A DNA stretch of 64,000 nucleotides from Armatimonadota bacterium. GTDB taxonomy: Bacteria; Sysuimicrobiota; Sysuimicrobiia; Sysuimicrobiales; Sysuimicrobiaceae. The stretch spans positions 120,686 through 184,685 of the forward strand of contig JAVKGX010000004.1 in the NCBI GenBank assembly GCA_031432545.1, given 5' to 3'. Below are positions 1 through 8,506 of the stretch, piece after piece (the stretch's first letter is position 1; the number at the start of each line of letters is the position of its first letter). The notes below the pieces were generated by a model that was not told the origin of the DNA, ran no database searches, and saw only the letters and a list, made by a program, of their open reading frames with translations. The position numbers were made by a program, and so were the translations under genes.

Positions 1-49
1 CGTACAGCGCCAATCGCCGCAGGACGCGCGTCAGGCGCCGCAGTGTCAT
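1..49 (-). CDS. Carbohydrate ABC transporter permease, second subunit (5' fragment)
   Basis: Only the first 16 codons are inside the window. Translation from an ATG at 49 gives a basic N-terminus (MTLRRLTRVLRRLALY) and runs off the left edge. The ATG overlaps the stop of the preceding permease in an ATGA arrangement, the usual coupling between MalF- and MalG-type permeases of sugar importers. By position I infer a MalG/UgpE-like partner that would form the heterodimeric channel with the upstream permease. The sequence itself is too short to prove the family. Confidence 0.6.
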   Translation of the reverse strand, partial: MTLRRLTRVLRRLALY

Positions 50-984
50 ACGCCCACCTCCGCGCGCCGTGCCACCCGCAGCATCACGACGGCCAGCACG
101 AGCAGCAGCGGGAGCAAGAACAGCGCGACCGCTGCCCCCTCCCCGAGGTTCGCGCCGAGGATGCCGCGCTGGAACGCCAGCGTGGACAGCACGTGCGTCT
201 GGTTGTACGGGCCGCCCCGGGTCAGCAGCCACACGACGCTGAAGTCCGTGGCCGTGAACACCATCCCGAACAGCACCGCGACCGTCACGACCGGCAGCAG
301 CAGCGGGAGGTTCACTTGGAACAGGCGCCGGAAGAACCCCGCTCCGTCCACCACGGCCGCCTCGCGGACGTCCTGCGGGATCGCGGTCATCCCGGCGAGC
401 ACGATCACGGTCGCGAACGGAAACATCCGCCACACGTGGACAATGATGATCGCCGCAGTCGCAAGTGCCGGTTCTCCGAACCAGTACAGCCAGCCCGGCA
501 GCAGGCCCGCGACCTTGAGGGTCCAGTTGATCACGCTGAACGTGGAATCGAAGATCCACACCCACGCCATCGACGCGAGGGCGACCGGTGCCGCCCAAGG
601 CAGGAGCAGCAGCGACCGGACGACGCGCTTGCCGAAGAAGGCCGCATCCAGCACGTGGGCTGCCGTCACCGCCAGCACCATGACCAGCAGCTGCGAGACG
701 ACCACGAACCGCAACGTGTTGGCGAGGGCGCGGCGGAACAGCGGGTCTCCGAGCAGGGTCTCGAAGTTCCGGAATCCCACCCAGCGCAGGTCCAGGCTTC
801 CGGCGGTCGCGGCCGAAAAGCTGAGGAGGATGGCGAGGGCGAACGGCACGGCGACCAGCAGGATGACATAGGCCAGCGCCGGCCCCAGCATGAGCGGGGC
901 GAGCACCGCCTCGCGGTCGGCGATCGTCCGCCGAACCAGTCCGGGCGCCGCGGGCGCAACCGCGGCCTCCCTACGCAGCGCCAT
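46..984 (-). CDS. Carbohydrate ABC transporter permease (MalF/UgpA-like)
   Basis: A 312-residue inner-membrane permease with about six hydrophobic segments, starting near residue 35 (LMLGPALAYVILLVAVP) and ending just before the basic C-terminus. The EAA loop that contacts the ATPase is visible around residues 208-226 (EAAVVDGAGFFRRLFQVNLP). It is of the usual length for MalF-type permeases without a large periplasmic domain. Its start overlaps the end of the ATPase gene by 14 bp, and its stop overlaps the next permease. The operon order is binding protein, ATPase, permease, permease. The substrate cannot be read from the sequence; an oligosaccharide or sugar-acid derivative is the best guess given the linked GarR-like reductase. 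Confidence 0.9.
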   Translation of the reverse strand: MALRREAAVAPAAPGLVRRTIADREAVLAPLMLGPALAYVILLVAVPFALAILLSFSAATAGSLDLRWVGFRNFETLLGDPLFRRALANTLRFVVVSQLLVMVLAVTAAHVLDAAFFGKRVVRSLLLLPWAAPVALASMAWVWIFDSTFSVINWTLKVAGLLPGWLYWFGEPALATAAIIIVHVWRMFPFATVIVLAGMTAIPQDVREAAVVDGAGFFRRLFQVNLPLLLPVVTVAVLFGMVFTATDFSVVWLLTRGGPYNQTHVLSTLAFQRGILGANLGEGAAVALFLLPLLLVLAVVMLRVARRAEVGV

Positions 985-2008
985 TGCGTGCGAGCCCTGT
1001 CCGCGCGTCGAATCGGCGCAGATCCCGTGAGCGCAGGGCGAACTCGTACACTTCCCCCTCGGCGATCGGCGTCGTGATCGTGACCGGCACCGCCGAGATG
1101 ACCGGCTGGTCGGTCCTCCGCTCTTCCTCCAGGTAGCCGTAGATCAACCGGTCGGAGCCCAGGTGTTCCACCTCTCGGACGCGGAACCGGTACACGACCA
1201 GGTCGTCGTTGGAGCCGAAGGCGTTCCTCGGGAGGAAGTTCTCGGGCCGGAAGCCGTAGATCGTCTGCTCGTCGTGCTCGACGAGGTTCATCGGCGGCGA
1301 TCCCAGAAACGTTGCGACGAACGTGTCGGCCGGGTTGTCGTAGACTTCCTGCGGCGTCCCGATCTGCCGGACGCGCCCCTGCTCCATCACCGCGATCCGG
1401 TCCCCCAGTCCCATGGCTTCCACCTGGTCGTGGGTCACGTAGATCGTGGTGGTCCCCAGTTGCCGCTGTAGCTGCTTGAGCTCGAACCGGGCGACCGCGC
1501 GCAGTTTTGCGTCGAGGTTGCTGAGCGGCTCGTCGAGCAGGAACACGCGCGGGTCTCGCACCACCGCCCGCGCCAGCGCCACGCGCTGCCGCTCCCCACC
1601 GGACAGCTGGCGCGGCCGGCGCCCGAGCAAATGGCCGATGCCGAACAGTCCGGCGGCCCACTCCACCCGCTGGCGGATCGTCGGCCGTTCTGTGCGCAGC
1701 GCTTCCAGCGGGAAGGCGATGTTCTCGAAAGCGGTCTTGTGCGGGTACAGCGCGTAGCTCTGGAACACCATGGCGATGCCGCGTGCCCGGGGCGGCACGT
1801 CCTCGTCGACGCGCTGGCCGCCGATGTAGATCTCCCCGGCCGTCGGCGTCTCGAGGCCGGCGATCATCCGCATCAGGGTCGTCTTTCCGCACCCCGAGGG
1901 TCCGAGCAGGACCAACAGCTCGCCCTCGCCCACCGAAAGATCCACGCCGTCGACGGCACGCACCTCGCCGAAGTGCTTGTGCAGAGACCGGGTTTCCACG
2001 TAGCCCAT
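971..2008 (-). CDS. Carbohydrate ABC transporter ATP-binding protein (MalK/UgpC-like)
   Basis: A 345-residue cytoplasmic ATPase that powers the sugar importer encoded around it. Motifs in order: Walker A GPSGCGKTT (residues 36-44), signature LSGGE (135-139), Walker B VFLLDEP (155-161) and H-loop VTHDQ (191-195). About 110 C-terminal residues after the ABC domain fit the TOBE/MOP region of MalK-type ATPases. The start chosen is the ATG at 2008, giving MGYVETRSLHKHFG; longer readings enter the binding-protein gene in another frame. The gene lies between the binding protein (77 bp upstream) and the first permease (14-bp overlap). Confidence 0.93.
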   Translation of the reverse strand: MGYVETRSLHKHFGEVRAVDGVDLSVGEGELLVLLGPSGCGKTTLMRMIAGLETPTAGEIYIGGQRVDEDVPPRARGIAMVFQSYALYPHKTAFENIAFPLEALRTERPTIRQRVEWAAGLFGIGHLLGRRPRQLSGGERQRVALARAVVRDPRVFLLDEPLSNLDAKLRAVARFELKQLQRQLGTTTIYVTHDQVEAMGLGDRIAVMEQGRVRQIGTPQEVYDNPADTFVATFLGSPPMNLVEHDEQTIYGFRPENFLPRNAFGSNDDLVVYRFRVREVEHLGSDRLIYGYLEEERRTDQPVISAVPVTITTPIAEGEVYEFALRSRDLRRFDARTGLARNGAA

Positions 2009-2085
2009 AGCAGTTTCCTCACACTGCGCCGGGGGCGAGGGCCCGGCGGCCCCCGACCCCCGGCGTTCCGTTCGTGCGCCGGCCG

Positions 2086-3546
2086 CTAGCGGTCTCCCCC
2101 TCCTCCGCCGACGAGCCCCTGACGGCGCCACTTCGTGAAGATCTCGCGGCAGCGCCGATTCGCCTCGTCCAGCGCCTGCCGCGGCGTCAGCTGTCCGGTC
2201 GCCGCCTTGGCGAACATGTCGGTGATCACGTAGGTATCGAAGATCTCGCCGATGGCCGGGTTGGCCGGACCGGGGTGACCAACGTTGGTCGTCCACTCCT
2301 CCGCGTCCGCGATCGGCCGCAGCTTGTCGGGCGGATTCGACCCGAACGGATCGCGGATGCACGCGGCGCGGATCCAGCGGCGTCCCTCCGCGGGCTTTTC
2401 GGCAACCGGCACGCGCCGGTCCGCCACCGATCCCATGAACGACGGGAAGTTGTACAGCTTGCTCGCCAGCACGGCGCTGCGGTAGTTCTCCAGCAGGTGG
2501 AGCAGGAACTCCTTGGCGACATCGGGGCTGCGGGCGAACCGCCAGATGACCCATACGCCGGTCAGGTGGCCGCTCACCCACCGCGCCGCGGGACCGCGCA
2601 GCGCGGGAACGAAGTGGATGTCGTCGGCGACCGGCAGACGGTTGTCCTGCGCGGTGCGGTAGGCCGAGATCGAGTTCAGGATGTACGAGGTCTGCCGCGC
2701 GTTGAGGGCCTGGTTGTTCGACGCGGCGTTCCAGCTCAACACGGCAGGGTTCATGACTTCCCGGAAGAGGCGGACACCGTACTCGAGTGCGCGGATCGTC
2801 TGCTCGCTGTTGAGCACGACGTTCTCCTGGGCGTCCTGCACCGAGGCACCGAACGACCACAGGATCGCCCGCACGGCCATGTTCGAGTCGATGTCCTGGG
2901 AGTACCCGATCCCGATGGGGATCTGGATCTCCGGGAACCGCTGCTTGATCCGGTTGCCGCCCACCAGCAGATCGTTCCAGGTCGCCGGACCGTTGGGGTA
3001 TCCGACCGCGGTCCAGACGCTCTTCAGATAGTCGCCGGGATCCGGCACCCAGTTGTCGGAGAACCCGAACCACTTGTTCGTGTTGCGGTTGAAGGTGCTG
3101 CGCCGGATGAACGGCATCATCGGGCCGTACAGACGCTCCGCCTCGCGGTTGATGTCGGCCAGATCGAGCACGTGCGGCTCGAACGCCGCCGGCGGCGCCA
3201 GAAAGAAGAACAGGTCGTGGCCCTGCTGCGCGGCGACCTCCGCGTTGGCCCGCGGCACGACGTCGGCGAATGAGATGTGGTCGACGGTCACCTGGATGCC
3301 CTTGCTCTCACCCCAGCGGCGGGCGAACGGATCGAACCACTCGTCGTAGGCCGGCACGAAGTGGCTCCACGTGCCGATGCGCAGCGTCCGCTGCTGCGCC
3401 ATGGCGTACTTCGGCACGTAAAAGTACGGCATGCTGGCGACCGCCGTCGCGGCGGCGGCGCGCTTGAGGAAATCCCGTCGGGAGATCCGCCCTTGTTCGG
3501 CGCCGCCCCCGTCGACCGGTGCTGGTGCCTTCTTCGGTTCTGACAT
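2086..3546 (-). CDS. Tat-exported extracellular solute-binding protein, family 1
   Basis: A 486-residue substrate-binding protein of the carbohydrate ABC system. The N-terminus has a twin-arginine signal, SRRDFLK at residues 22-28, followed by a hydrophobic stretch and an Ala-X-Ala-like end (KYAMAQQ), so it is probably exported folded. The mature part has the extended alternating alpha/beta character of family 1 sugar-binding proteins. I chose the ATG at 3546 because GGGGTGAG sits at good spacing upstream. A GTG at 3558 in the same frame overlaps the stop of the reductase gene. Tat export of a sugar-binding protein is typical of thermophiles and Armatimonadota-like lineages. Ligand unknown. 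Confidence 0.9.
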   Translation of the reverse strand: MSEPKKAPAPVDGGGAEQGRISRRDFLKRAAAATAVASMPYFYVPKYAMAQQRTLRIGTWSHFVPAYDEWFDPFARRWGESKGIQVTVDHISFADVVPRANAEVAAQQGHDLFFFLAPPAAFEPHVLDLADINREAERLYGPMMPFIRRSTFNRNTNKWFGFSDNWVPDPGDYLKSVWTAVGYPNGPATWNDLLVGGNRIKQRFPEIQIPIGIGYSQDIDSNMAVRAILWSFGASVQDAQENVVLNSEQTIRALEYGVRLFREVMNPAVLSWNAASNNQALNARQTSYILNSISAYRTAQDNRLPVADDIHFVPALRGPAARWVSGHLTGVWVIWRFARSPDVAKEFLLHLLENYRSAVLASKLYNFPSFMGSVADRRVPVAEKPAEGRRWIRAACIRDPFGSNPPDKLRPIADAEEWTTNVGHPGPANPAIGEIFDTYVITDMFAKAATGQLTPRQALDEANRRCREIFTKWRRQGLVGGGGGDR

Positions 3547-3554
3547 GCTGCTTC

Positions 3555-4499
3555 TCACCCCCCTCGGTCTGCTTCGTTGTCCAGAGTACGCCCGCCGACG
3601 TCCCGTTCCCTCCCTAAAGACCGGGTTTCACCGGACAGTTCCTCCAGCAGCAGGGCGAGGGCCGACGAGTCCGCCTCGCCGCGGCCGGTTGCCACAAGCG
3701 CCGCCATCAGTTCGCCCACCAACGCCGTCGCCGGCAACGGCACGCCCGCATCCCGGCCTGCGGCGAGGGCGATGGCCAGGTCCTTGCGGTGCAGCCGACT
3801 GCGAAAACCGGGTTCGTAGAGGCGGTCAAGCATCCGCTGCCCGTGGACTTCCAGGACCCTGCTCGCAGCGAATCCCCCCAGCAGCGCCTGACGTACCCGG
3901 GCGGGGTCGACCCCGCTGCGCCGCGCCAGCGTCAGGGCTTCGGCGACGGCTTGCACGGTAAGGGCCACGACGATCTGGTTGGCTGCCTTGCACACCTGCC
4001 CGGCGCCGTTGGGACCGACGTGGACGATGTTCCTGCCCATCGCTTCGAACAGCGGCTGGCAGGCAGCGAACGTCTGGTCGTCACCGCCCACCATGATCGA
4101 GAGCGTCGCTTCCTCGGCGCCCCTTTGCCCCCCGCTGACCGGCGCATCCAGCATCTGAACGCCCCGAGCCCGCAGTCGTTGCGCGAAGGCGCGCGCCGCG
4201 CCGGGCGCAATCGTGCTCATGTCGATCACCACGCCGCCCGTCCGCAGCCCCTCCTCCACACCGCCCGGGCCGAACAGGACCTGCTCGACGTCGGGCGTAT
4301 CGGGCAGCATCGTGATCACCACGTCGCTGGCCTGTGCGACCTCCACGGGGGCACTCGCAGCCGCAGCCCCCGCGGCCACCAGTTCGTCCACCGGCGGACG
4401 GCTACGGCTGTGCACCGTCAGCCGATACCCCGCGCGCAGGAGGTTGCGGGCCATCGGCTTGCCCATGATGCCCAAACCGATAAAACCCACCGAACTCAT
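3555..4499 (-). CDS. garR: 2-hydroxy-3-oxopropionate (tartronate semialdehyde) reductase-like dehydrogenase
   Basis: A 314-residue member of the 3-hydroxyisobutyrate/tartronate-semialdehyde reductase family. It begins with the dinucleotide motif GFIGLGIMG (residues 5-13), has the substrate-binding block DAPVSGG in the first half and the catalytic lysine region GQVCKAANQ near residue 170. The family reduces tartronate semialdehyde to D-glycerate, or oxidises 3-hydroxyisobutyrate; the motifs do not separate these two. The start is set at the ATG 4499 because the dinucleotide fold begins there; a GTG at 4541 would add 14 unconserved residues. It directly precedes the sugar-binding protein gene and overlaps its alternative start, suggesting co-transcription and a sugar-acid or glycerate pathway. 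Confidence 0.82.
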   Translation of the reverse strand: MSSVGFIGLGIMGKPMARNLLRAGYRLTVHSRSRPPVDELVAAGAAAASAPVEVAQASDVVITMLPDTPDVEQVLFGPGGVEEGLRTGGVVIDMSTIAPGAARAFAQRLRARGVQMLDAPVSGGQRGAEEATLSIMVGGDDQTFAACQPLFEAMGRNIVHVGPNGAGQVCKAANQIVVALTVQAVAEALTLARRSGVDPARVRQALLGGFAASRVLEVHGQRMLDRLYEPGFRSRLHRKDLAIALAAGRDAGVPLPATALVGELMAALVATGRGEADSSALALLLEELSGETRSLGRERDVGGRTLDNEADRGG

Positions 4500-4561
4500 C
4501 TGGGGATCGAACCGACCGGAGCGATCCGCGGCGCCGTTCACCGTTCACCGCCCACGGCCGT

Positions 4562-4637
4562 TGGTGGCCCCAGGGGAATTCGAATCCCCGTCTCCACCTT
4601 GAGAGGGTGGTGTCCTAGGCCTCTAGACGATGGGGCC
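4562..4637 (-). tRNA. tRNA-Glu (CTC anticodon)
   Basis: On the minus strand the acceptor 5' strand GGCCCCA (4637-4631) pairs with TGGGGCC before discriminator A at 4565. The anticodon arm is CCACC-CTCTCAA-GGTGG, so the anticodon is CTC, reading the GAG Glu codon. The T arm carries the usual TTCGAAT loop. The 3' CCA is encoded (4564-4562). It lies 58 bp downstream of tRNA-Gln and in the same direction as gltX. Confidence 0.95.
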
Positions 4638-4695
4638 ATGCACCGCAGTGGTCGGTGGGCCCCACACACCGGGCCTCCCCGACCGTCGTCCTCAC

Positions 4696-4769
4696 TGGCT
4701 GGGGGAGGAGGATTCGAACCCCCGCTAACGGGTCCAGAGCCCGTCGTCCTACCGCTAGACGATCCCCCA
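4696..4769 (-). tRNA. tRNA-Gln (CTG anticodon)
   Basis: The minus-strand acceptor TGGGGGA (4769-4763) pairs with TCCCCCA, followed by discriminator G (4699) and an encoded CCA (4698-4696). A leading U and discriminator G are hallmarks of tRNA-Gln. The anticodon arm is ACGGG-CTCTGGA-CCCGT, giving anticodon CTG for CAG codons; the T arm has the TTCGAAT loop. Its first base is also the last T of the T-run that follows the hairpin behind gltX. Confidence 0.95.
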
Positions 4770-4797
4770 AAACAAGCCCCACGGTTGCCCGTGGGGC
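4770..4797 (-). terminator. Intrinsic terminator or processing hairpin between gltX and tRNA-Gln
   Basis: A perfect 9-bp stem (4776-4784 with 4789-4797) closes a 4-nt loop. On the minus strand it is followed by TTGTTTT, which runs straight into the first base of tRNA-Gln. It is placed correctly to end the gltX transcript. Because the tRNA begins inside the T-run, read-through would yield a gltX-tRNA precursor whose 5' leader is this hairpin. Confidence 0.7.
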
Positions 4798-4850
4798 CAC
4801 ACCCCCTATCTTGGCGGACCGCGCCGACCCTGTCAAACCGCTGCCACGCT

Positions 4851-6398
4851 CTATGCGGCGCCGCCGGCCAACGCCTGCGCGTCGGCCAGGCGCCGAACGA
4901 CCCGGTCCTTGCCGAGGACCTCGATCAGTTCGAACAGGCCGGGCCCCACAGTCTTGCCCGTGAGCGCCACCCGCAGCGGATGGACGATTGCACGCATCTC
5001 CAGATCCCGTTCGCTTGCCAGCGCCCGCAGCACGCGCTCGATGTGAGCAGCCGCAAACGGATCCGCCGCCCCCAGCTGCTCCGAGGCCTCCCGCAGCACC
5101 TGTCCGGCACCCGGCTGCCGGAGGTACTTGGTGACGGCTGCCTCGTCGTAGCGGGGTCGCTCTAGGAAGAAGAAGTCGCCGTAGGTCACCACATCCTCCC
5201 CGGTCTTCAGACGCTCGCCGAGGACTTCGACCACCCGGCGCACGTAGTCCCGCACCTCGGGGCCCACCGGCTCGGTGAGCAGGCTCCGGCGCACCAGGTA
5301 GCCGGTGACCAGGTCGACGACCCGCTCCGGATCGTCGCGCATGGCCCGGCGCATGTACTCGCCGTTCATCCATACCAGCTTTTGGCGGTCGAAGATCGGC
5401 GAGGCCCGCCCCACCTGCGCGATGTCGAAGCGCGCCACCAACTCCTCGGTGCTGAAGATCTCTCGCCCGTCCTCCGGGTACCAGCCCATGAGCGCGAAGA
5501 AGTTGCGCATGGCCTCGGGCAGGTACAGCTCGTCGCGGTAGTCGCGCAACGCCGTATCGCCGTGCCGCTTGCTGAGCTTCTTGCGGTCGGGTCCCAGCAG
5601 CACGGGAAGGTGGGCAAACTGCGGCGGATCCCAACCGGCCGCATGGTACATCAAGAGCTGGCGCGGGGTGTTCGACAGGTGCTCAAGCCCGCGCATGATG
5701 TGGGTGATCGCCATCCCGTGGTCGTCGGTGACGTTGGCGAAGTTGTACAGGGCGCTGCCGTCCGAGCGCACGATGATGAAGTCGTCGATGTCGTCGAGAT
5801 GGAACAGGACCTCCCCCCGGATCAGGTCGTGCACCACGACGCAGATCTTGGCCTCGCCGTCGTGGCGCCGCGCTTGCAGCCAACCATCCGGCGCCGTCAG
5901 CGCGGGATCCCGGAACCGCTCCGTGTTGAACCGCAATGCCGGACGCCGGCCGGCGGCCTCGAGCGCGGCGACCTCCGCCGCCGACAGGTCACGGCAGCGG
6001 CCCGAGTACCGGTACGGGCGATGCTCCGCCTGCGCCCGTTCGCGGTCGGCATCGATCTCCTCCGGGGTGCAGTAGCATGGGTAGGCGGCACCGCGTCGCA
6101 CGAGTTCTTCGGCGGTCTGTCGGTACAGATCGGTGCGTTCGGTCTGTCGGTACGGTCCGTTCGGGCCGCCCACGTCCGGCCCCTCGTCCCAGTCGATGCC
6201 CAGCCACCGCAGGTCCTCGTAGATCGCCTGCTCGAACTCCGGGCGCGACCGCGTCCGGTCGGTATCCTCGATCCGCAGCACGACCTGCCCACCGTGTCGG
6301 CGCGCATACAGCCAGTTGAAGAACGCGGCCCAGGCGTTGCCCACGTGGATGTAACCGGTGGGCGACGGCGGGATCCGGGTGCGCACGGTCGTGGACAT
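4851..6398 (-). CDS. gltX: Glutamyl-tRNA synthetase
   Basis: A 515-residue class I aminoacyl-tRNA synthetase that charges tRNA-Glu. The HIGH-type motif is present as HVGN (residues 18-21) inside PSPTGYIHVGN, and the KMSKS equivalent is KLSKR (274-278). A YPCYC-containing segment near residues 106-110 is typical of the family's zinc-like region. The C-terminal part from about residue 330 is the all-helical anticodon-binding domain. No glutaminyl-tRNA synthetase is in the window, and tRNA-Gln and tRNA-Glu lie directly downstream in the same direction. This makes a non-discriminating enzyme plausible, but the sequence does not settle it. The gene starts 15 bp after prs ends. Confidence 0.96.
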   Translation of the reverse strand: MSTTVRTRIPPSPTGYIHVGNAWAAFFNWLYARRHGGQVVLRIEDTDRTRSRPEFEQAIYEDLRWLGIDWDEGPDVGGPNGPYRQTERTDLYRQTAEELVRRGAAYPCYCTPEEIDADRERAQAEHRPYRYSGRCRDLSAAEVAALEAAGRRPALRFNTERFRDPALTAPDGWLQARRHDGEAKICVVVHDLIRGEVLFHLDDIDDFIIVRSDGSALYNFANVTDDHGMAITHIMRGLEHLSNTPRQLLMYHAAGWDPPQFAHLPVLLGPDRKKLSKRHGDTALRDYRDELYLPEAMRNFFALMGWYPEDGREIFSTEELVARFDIAQVGRASPIFDRQKLVWMNGEYMRRAMRDDPERVVDLVTGYLVRRSLLTEPVGPEVRDYVRRVVEVLGERLKTGEDVVTYGDFFFLERPRYDEAAVTKYLRQPGAGQVLREASEQLGAADPFAAAHIERVLRALASERDLEMRAIVHPLRVALTGKTVGPGLFELIEVLGKDRVVRRLADAQALAGGAA

Positions 6399-6413
6399 GG
6401 TGGGGCGTCGACG

Positions 6414-7358
6414 CTACGTGAACAGCGCGCTCACGGACTGGTCACCGTGGATCCGGCGGATGGCCTCCCCCAGCAGCGGCGCGACCGACAGGATGGTGAC
6501 CTTCTCGGGCAGCCCGGCCGGCGGCGGGATCGTATTGGTGACGATGACCTCCCGAATCTCCTCTCGCTGCAGGCGCTCGAGCGCCGCTCCGGCGAACGCC
6601 GCGTGCGTGGCGCAGATGTACACCTCGGGCCGGGCCCCGTGCGCCATGAGGATGTCGACGGCGTTGTACAGTGTGCCGGCGGTGCTGATCCGGTCCTCGA
6701 TGCCGATGACCGGCGTCTTGCCTTCCACGGTCCCAACGATCTCGACGGGTTCCTTCTGGTCCTTGCCGATCCGCCTCTGGAAAATGATGGCCAGCGGAAG
6801 GTTCAACCGGTCCGCGAGCTCCTTGCTGCGCTTGACCGCGCCGGCGTCCGCGGCGACCACCACCGCGTCCCGGAGGCCCTTGTGGCGGAGGTAGTCGGCG
6901 AACAGCGGCATCGCCCTTAGGTGGTCGACCGGGATGCTGAAGAATCCCTCGATCTGGCCCGCGTGCAGGTCGACGGTGAGGACACGGTTCGCGCCGGCGG
7001 TGATCAGCATGTCGGCCACCAACCGGCCGGTGATCGGCTCGCGCGGCGCATCCTTCTTGTCCTTCTGCGCGTATCCGTAGTAGGGGATCACCGCGGTGAT
7101 GCGTCCGGCCGATGCCCGGCGAGCGGCATCGAGCATGATCAGCAGTTCCATGAGGTTCTCGTTTACCGGATGACAGAGGGGCTGCACGACGAACGCGTCG
7201 ACCCCGCGCACGTTCTCCTCGTACCGCACGTAGATCTCCCCATCGGCGAACCGCTCGATGCGCACCTGGCCGAGCTCGACCTCCAGACACTCGGCGATCT
7301 CCTGGGTCAGCGGGCGGTTGCCGGTTCCGGAGAAGATCTTCAGCGGTCCGTACTGCAT
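6414..7358 (-). CDS. prs: Ribose-phosphate pyrophosphokinase (PRPP synthetase)
   Basis: A 314-residue enzyme making PRPP from ribose 5-phosphate and ATP for nucleotide, His and Trp synthesis. The FADGEIYVRYEENVRG and IPYYGYAQKDKK (ATP-binding) regions and DLHAGQIEGFF (metal and ribose-phosphate contact) are all present. The PRPP-binding loop reads IEDRISTAGT instead of the more common VDDMIDTGGT, a conservative but noticeable variant. Length is normal for class I enzymes. It lies between spoVS and gltX on the same strand and is probably co-transcribed with gltX. Confidence 0.95.
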   Translation of the reverse strand: MQYGPLKIFSGTGNRPLTQEIAECLEVELGQVRIERFADGEIYVRYEENVRGVDAFVVQPLCHPVNENLMELLIMLDAARRASAGRITAVIPYYGYAQKDKKDAPREPITGRLVADMLITAGANRVLTVDLHAGQIEGFFSIPVDHLRAMPLFADYLRHKGLRDAVVVAADAGAVKRSKELADRLNLPLAIIFQRRIGKDQKEPVEIVGTVEGKTPVIGIEDRISTAGTLYNAVDILMAHGARPEVYICATHAAFAGAALERLQREEIREVIVTNTIPPPAGLPEKVTILSVAPLLGEAIRRIHGDQSVSALFT

Positions 7359-7411
7359 CGCCTCACCCCTCGGTCAACCTCCTCCGACGGCACGTGGGCA
7401 CGGACCGTCGC

Positions 7412-7675
7412 TCACCGCGCCTCCACCACGAACCGGATGGCAGTACGCTCCTCCCCGTCGATCTCGACTCTCGCGAACGCGGGGATCACCACCAAGTCGA
7501 TGCCGTTGGGGGCGACGAAGCCGCGCGCGATCGCGATCGCCTTCACGGCCTGGTTGACGGCGCCCGCCCCGATCGCCTGCAACTCCGCAGACCCCTGCTC
7601 CCGCAGCAGCGCCGCCAGCGCGCCGGCGACGGCCTTGGGATTGGAATCGGCGGACACCCTCAGCACGTCGGCCAT
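7412..7675 (-). CDS. spoVS: Stage V sporulation protein S (SpoVS/Alba-like)
   Basis: An 87-residue protein nearly all of which matches SpoVS: the opening VLRVSADSNPKAVAGAL, the central QAIGAGAVNQAVKAIAIARG and the end RTAIRFVVEAR. SpoVS belongs to the Alba fold and in Bacillus affects septation and coat formation, but it is also found in many non-sporulating bacteria such as Thermus. The start is ATG 7675 with GAGGGGG upstream. It lies 68 bp after tagA and before prs, on the same strand. No sporulation operon is present, so a general nucleic-acid-binding role is as likely as sporulation. Confidence 0.92.
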   Translation of the reverse strand: MADVLRVSADSNPKAVAGALAALLREQGSAELQAIGAGAVNQAVKAIAIARGFVAPNGIDLVVIPAFARVEIDGEERTAIRFVVEAR

Positions 7676-7743
7676 CCCGGCCCCCTCGCCGGCGCATGCG
7701 TCGCGCGAAGAGTCTTCCTCCTCGCGCAGTTGATCCCCTGCCT

Positions 7744-8502
7744 TCAGCACCGCCGCACCAGGATCGCCCACGCAAACGCCAACAGGGCCGTCTGCCGGCG
7801 CCAGCGGGACGGCTGACGCAAAAGCCTGTACAGCCACTCCAGGTGCAGCCTTCGCAGCCAGCGTGGGGCGCGCCGGACGCGCCCCGCGAGCACGTCGAGG
7901 CTGCCACCCACACCCATGGCCACGCGCACGTTCAGCCGATCCAGGTGGCGTGCCAACCACTTCTCCTGCAGCGGCATCCCCAGCCCGGCGAACAGCAGGT
8001 CGGCGCTCGAAGCGGCGATCTGCTCGACGGCGTCGGCGGCCCGTAGACTCCGGTATCCGTCCCGGGTGCCTGCAATGCGCAACCCTGGGTAGCGGGCGGC
8101 GAGGGACCGCGCGGCGGCCTCGGTCACTCCCGGCACACCCCCCAACAGGAAGACCGACCGACCGGCCCGCTCTGCCCACGCGCAGAGGCCGAGCATCAGG
8201 TCGACTCCCGCCACCCGACCCGGCAGAGGTCGGCCCAAGCGGCGGGCCGCCCACACGACACCGATGCCGTCGGCGACCACCAGGTCGGCGCCGCGGATGG
8301 CCGCGGCCAGTTCCGGATCTTTCCGAGCGGCCATCACCGCCTCGGGGTTGGCCGTCACGATCAGATGCGGTCTGCCGTCCTCGGCGAGGTCGGCGACGTA
8401 CCGGACCGCAGTGGGGAGGTCGACGGGGTCGAACGGCACGCCCAGGATCCTCACGCGGTCGTTCCGCGCGCCGCCACTCCCTTCGGCTCCCGACACCCGC
8501 AC
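7744..8502 (-). CDS. tagA: WecG/TagA/CpsF-family glycosyltransferase
   Basis: A 252-residue glycosyltransferase of the TagA/WecG family, which transfers ManNAc (or a related sugar) from its UDP form to a polyprenyl-PP-GlcNAc acceptor at the inner membrane face. Recognisable segments are ILGVPFDPVDLPTAV near the start, TANPEAVMAAR, the ADGIGVVWAARRLG block with its conserved Asp, and LGMPLQEKWLARH toward the C-terminus. The basic, hydrophobic C-terminus can associate with the membrane. It starts with GTG at 8502, 4 bp after csaB stops. Its neighbours csaB and DUF5693 place it in secondary-wall-polymer synthesis. Confidence 0.9.
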   Translation of the reverse strand: MRVSGAEGSGGARNDRVRILGVPFDPVDLPTAVRYVADLAEDGRPHLIVTANPEAVMAARKDPELAAAIRGADLVVADGIGVVWAARRLGRPLPGRVAGVDLMLGLCAWAERAGRSVFLLGGVPGVTEAAARSLAARYPGLRIAGTRDGYRSLRAADAVEQIAASSADLLFAGLGMPLQEKWLARHLDRLNVRVAMGVGGSLDVLAGRVRRAPRWLRRLHLEWLYRLLRQPSRWRRQTALLAFAWAILVRRC

Positions 8503-8506
8503 GCGC

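Noticed and set aside
7412-7675. Evidence that the organism forms spores
   Set aside because: SpoVS and SpoIID-domain proteins occur in non-sporulating phyla, and no sporulation operon is visible.
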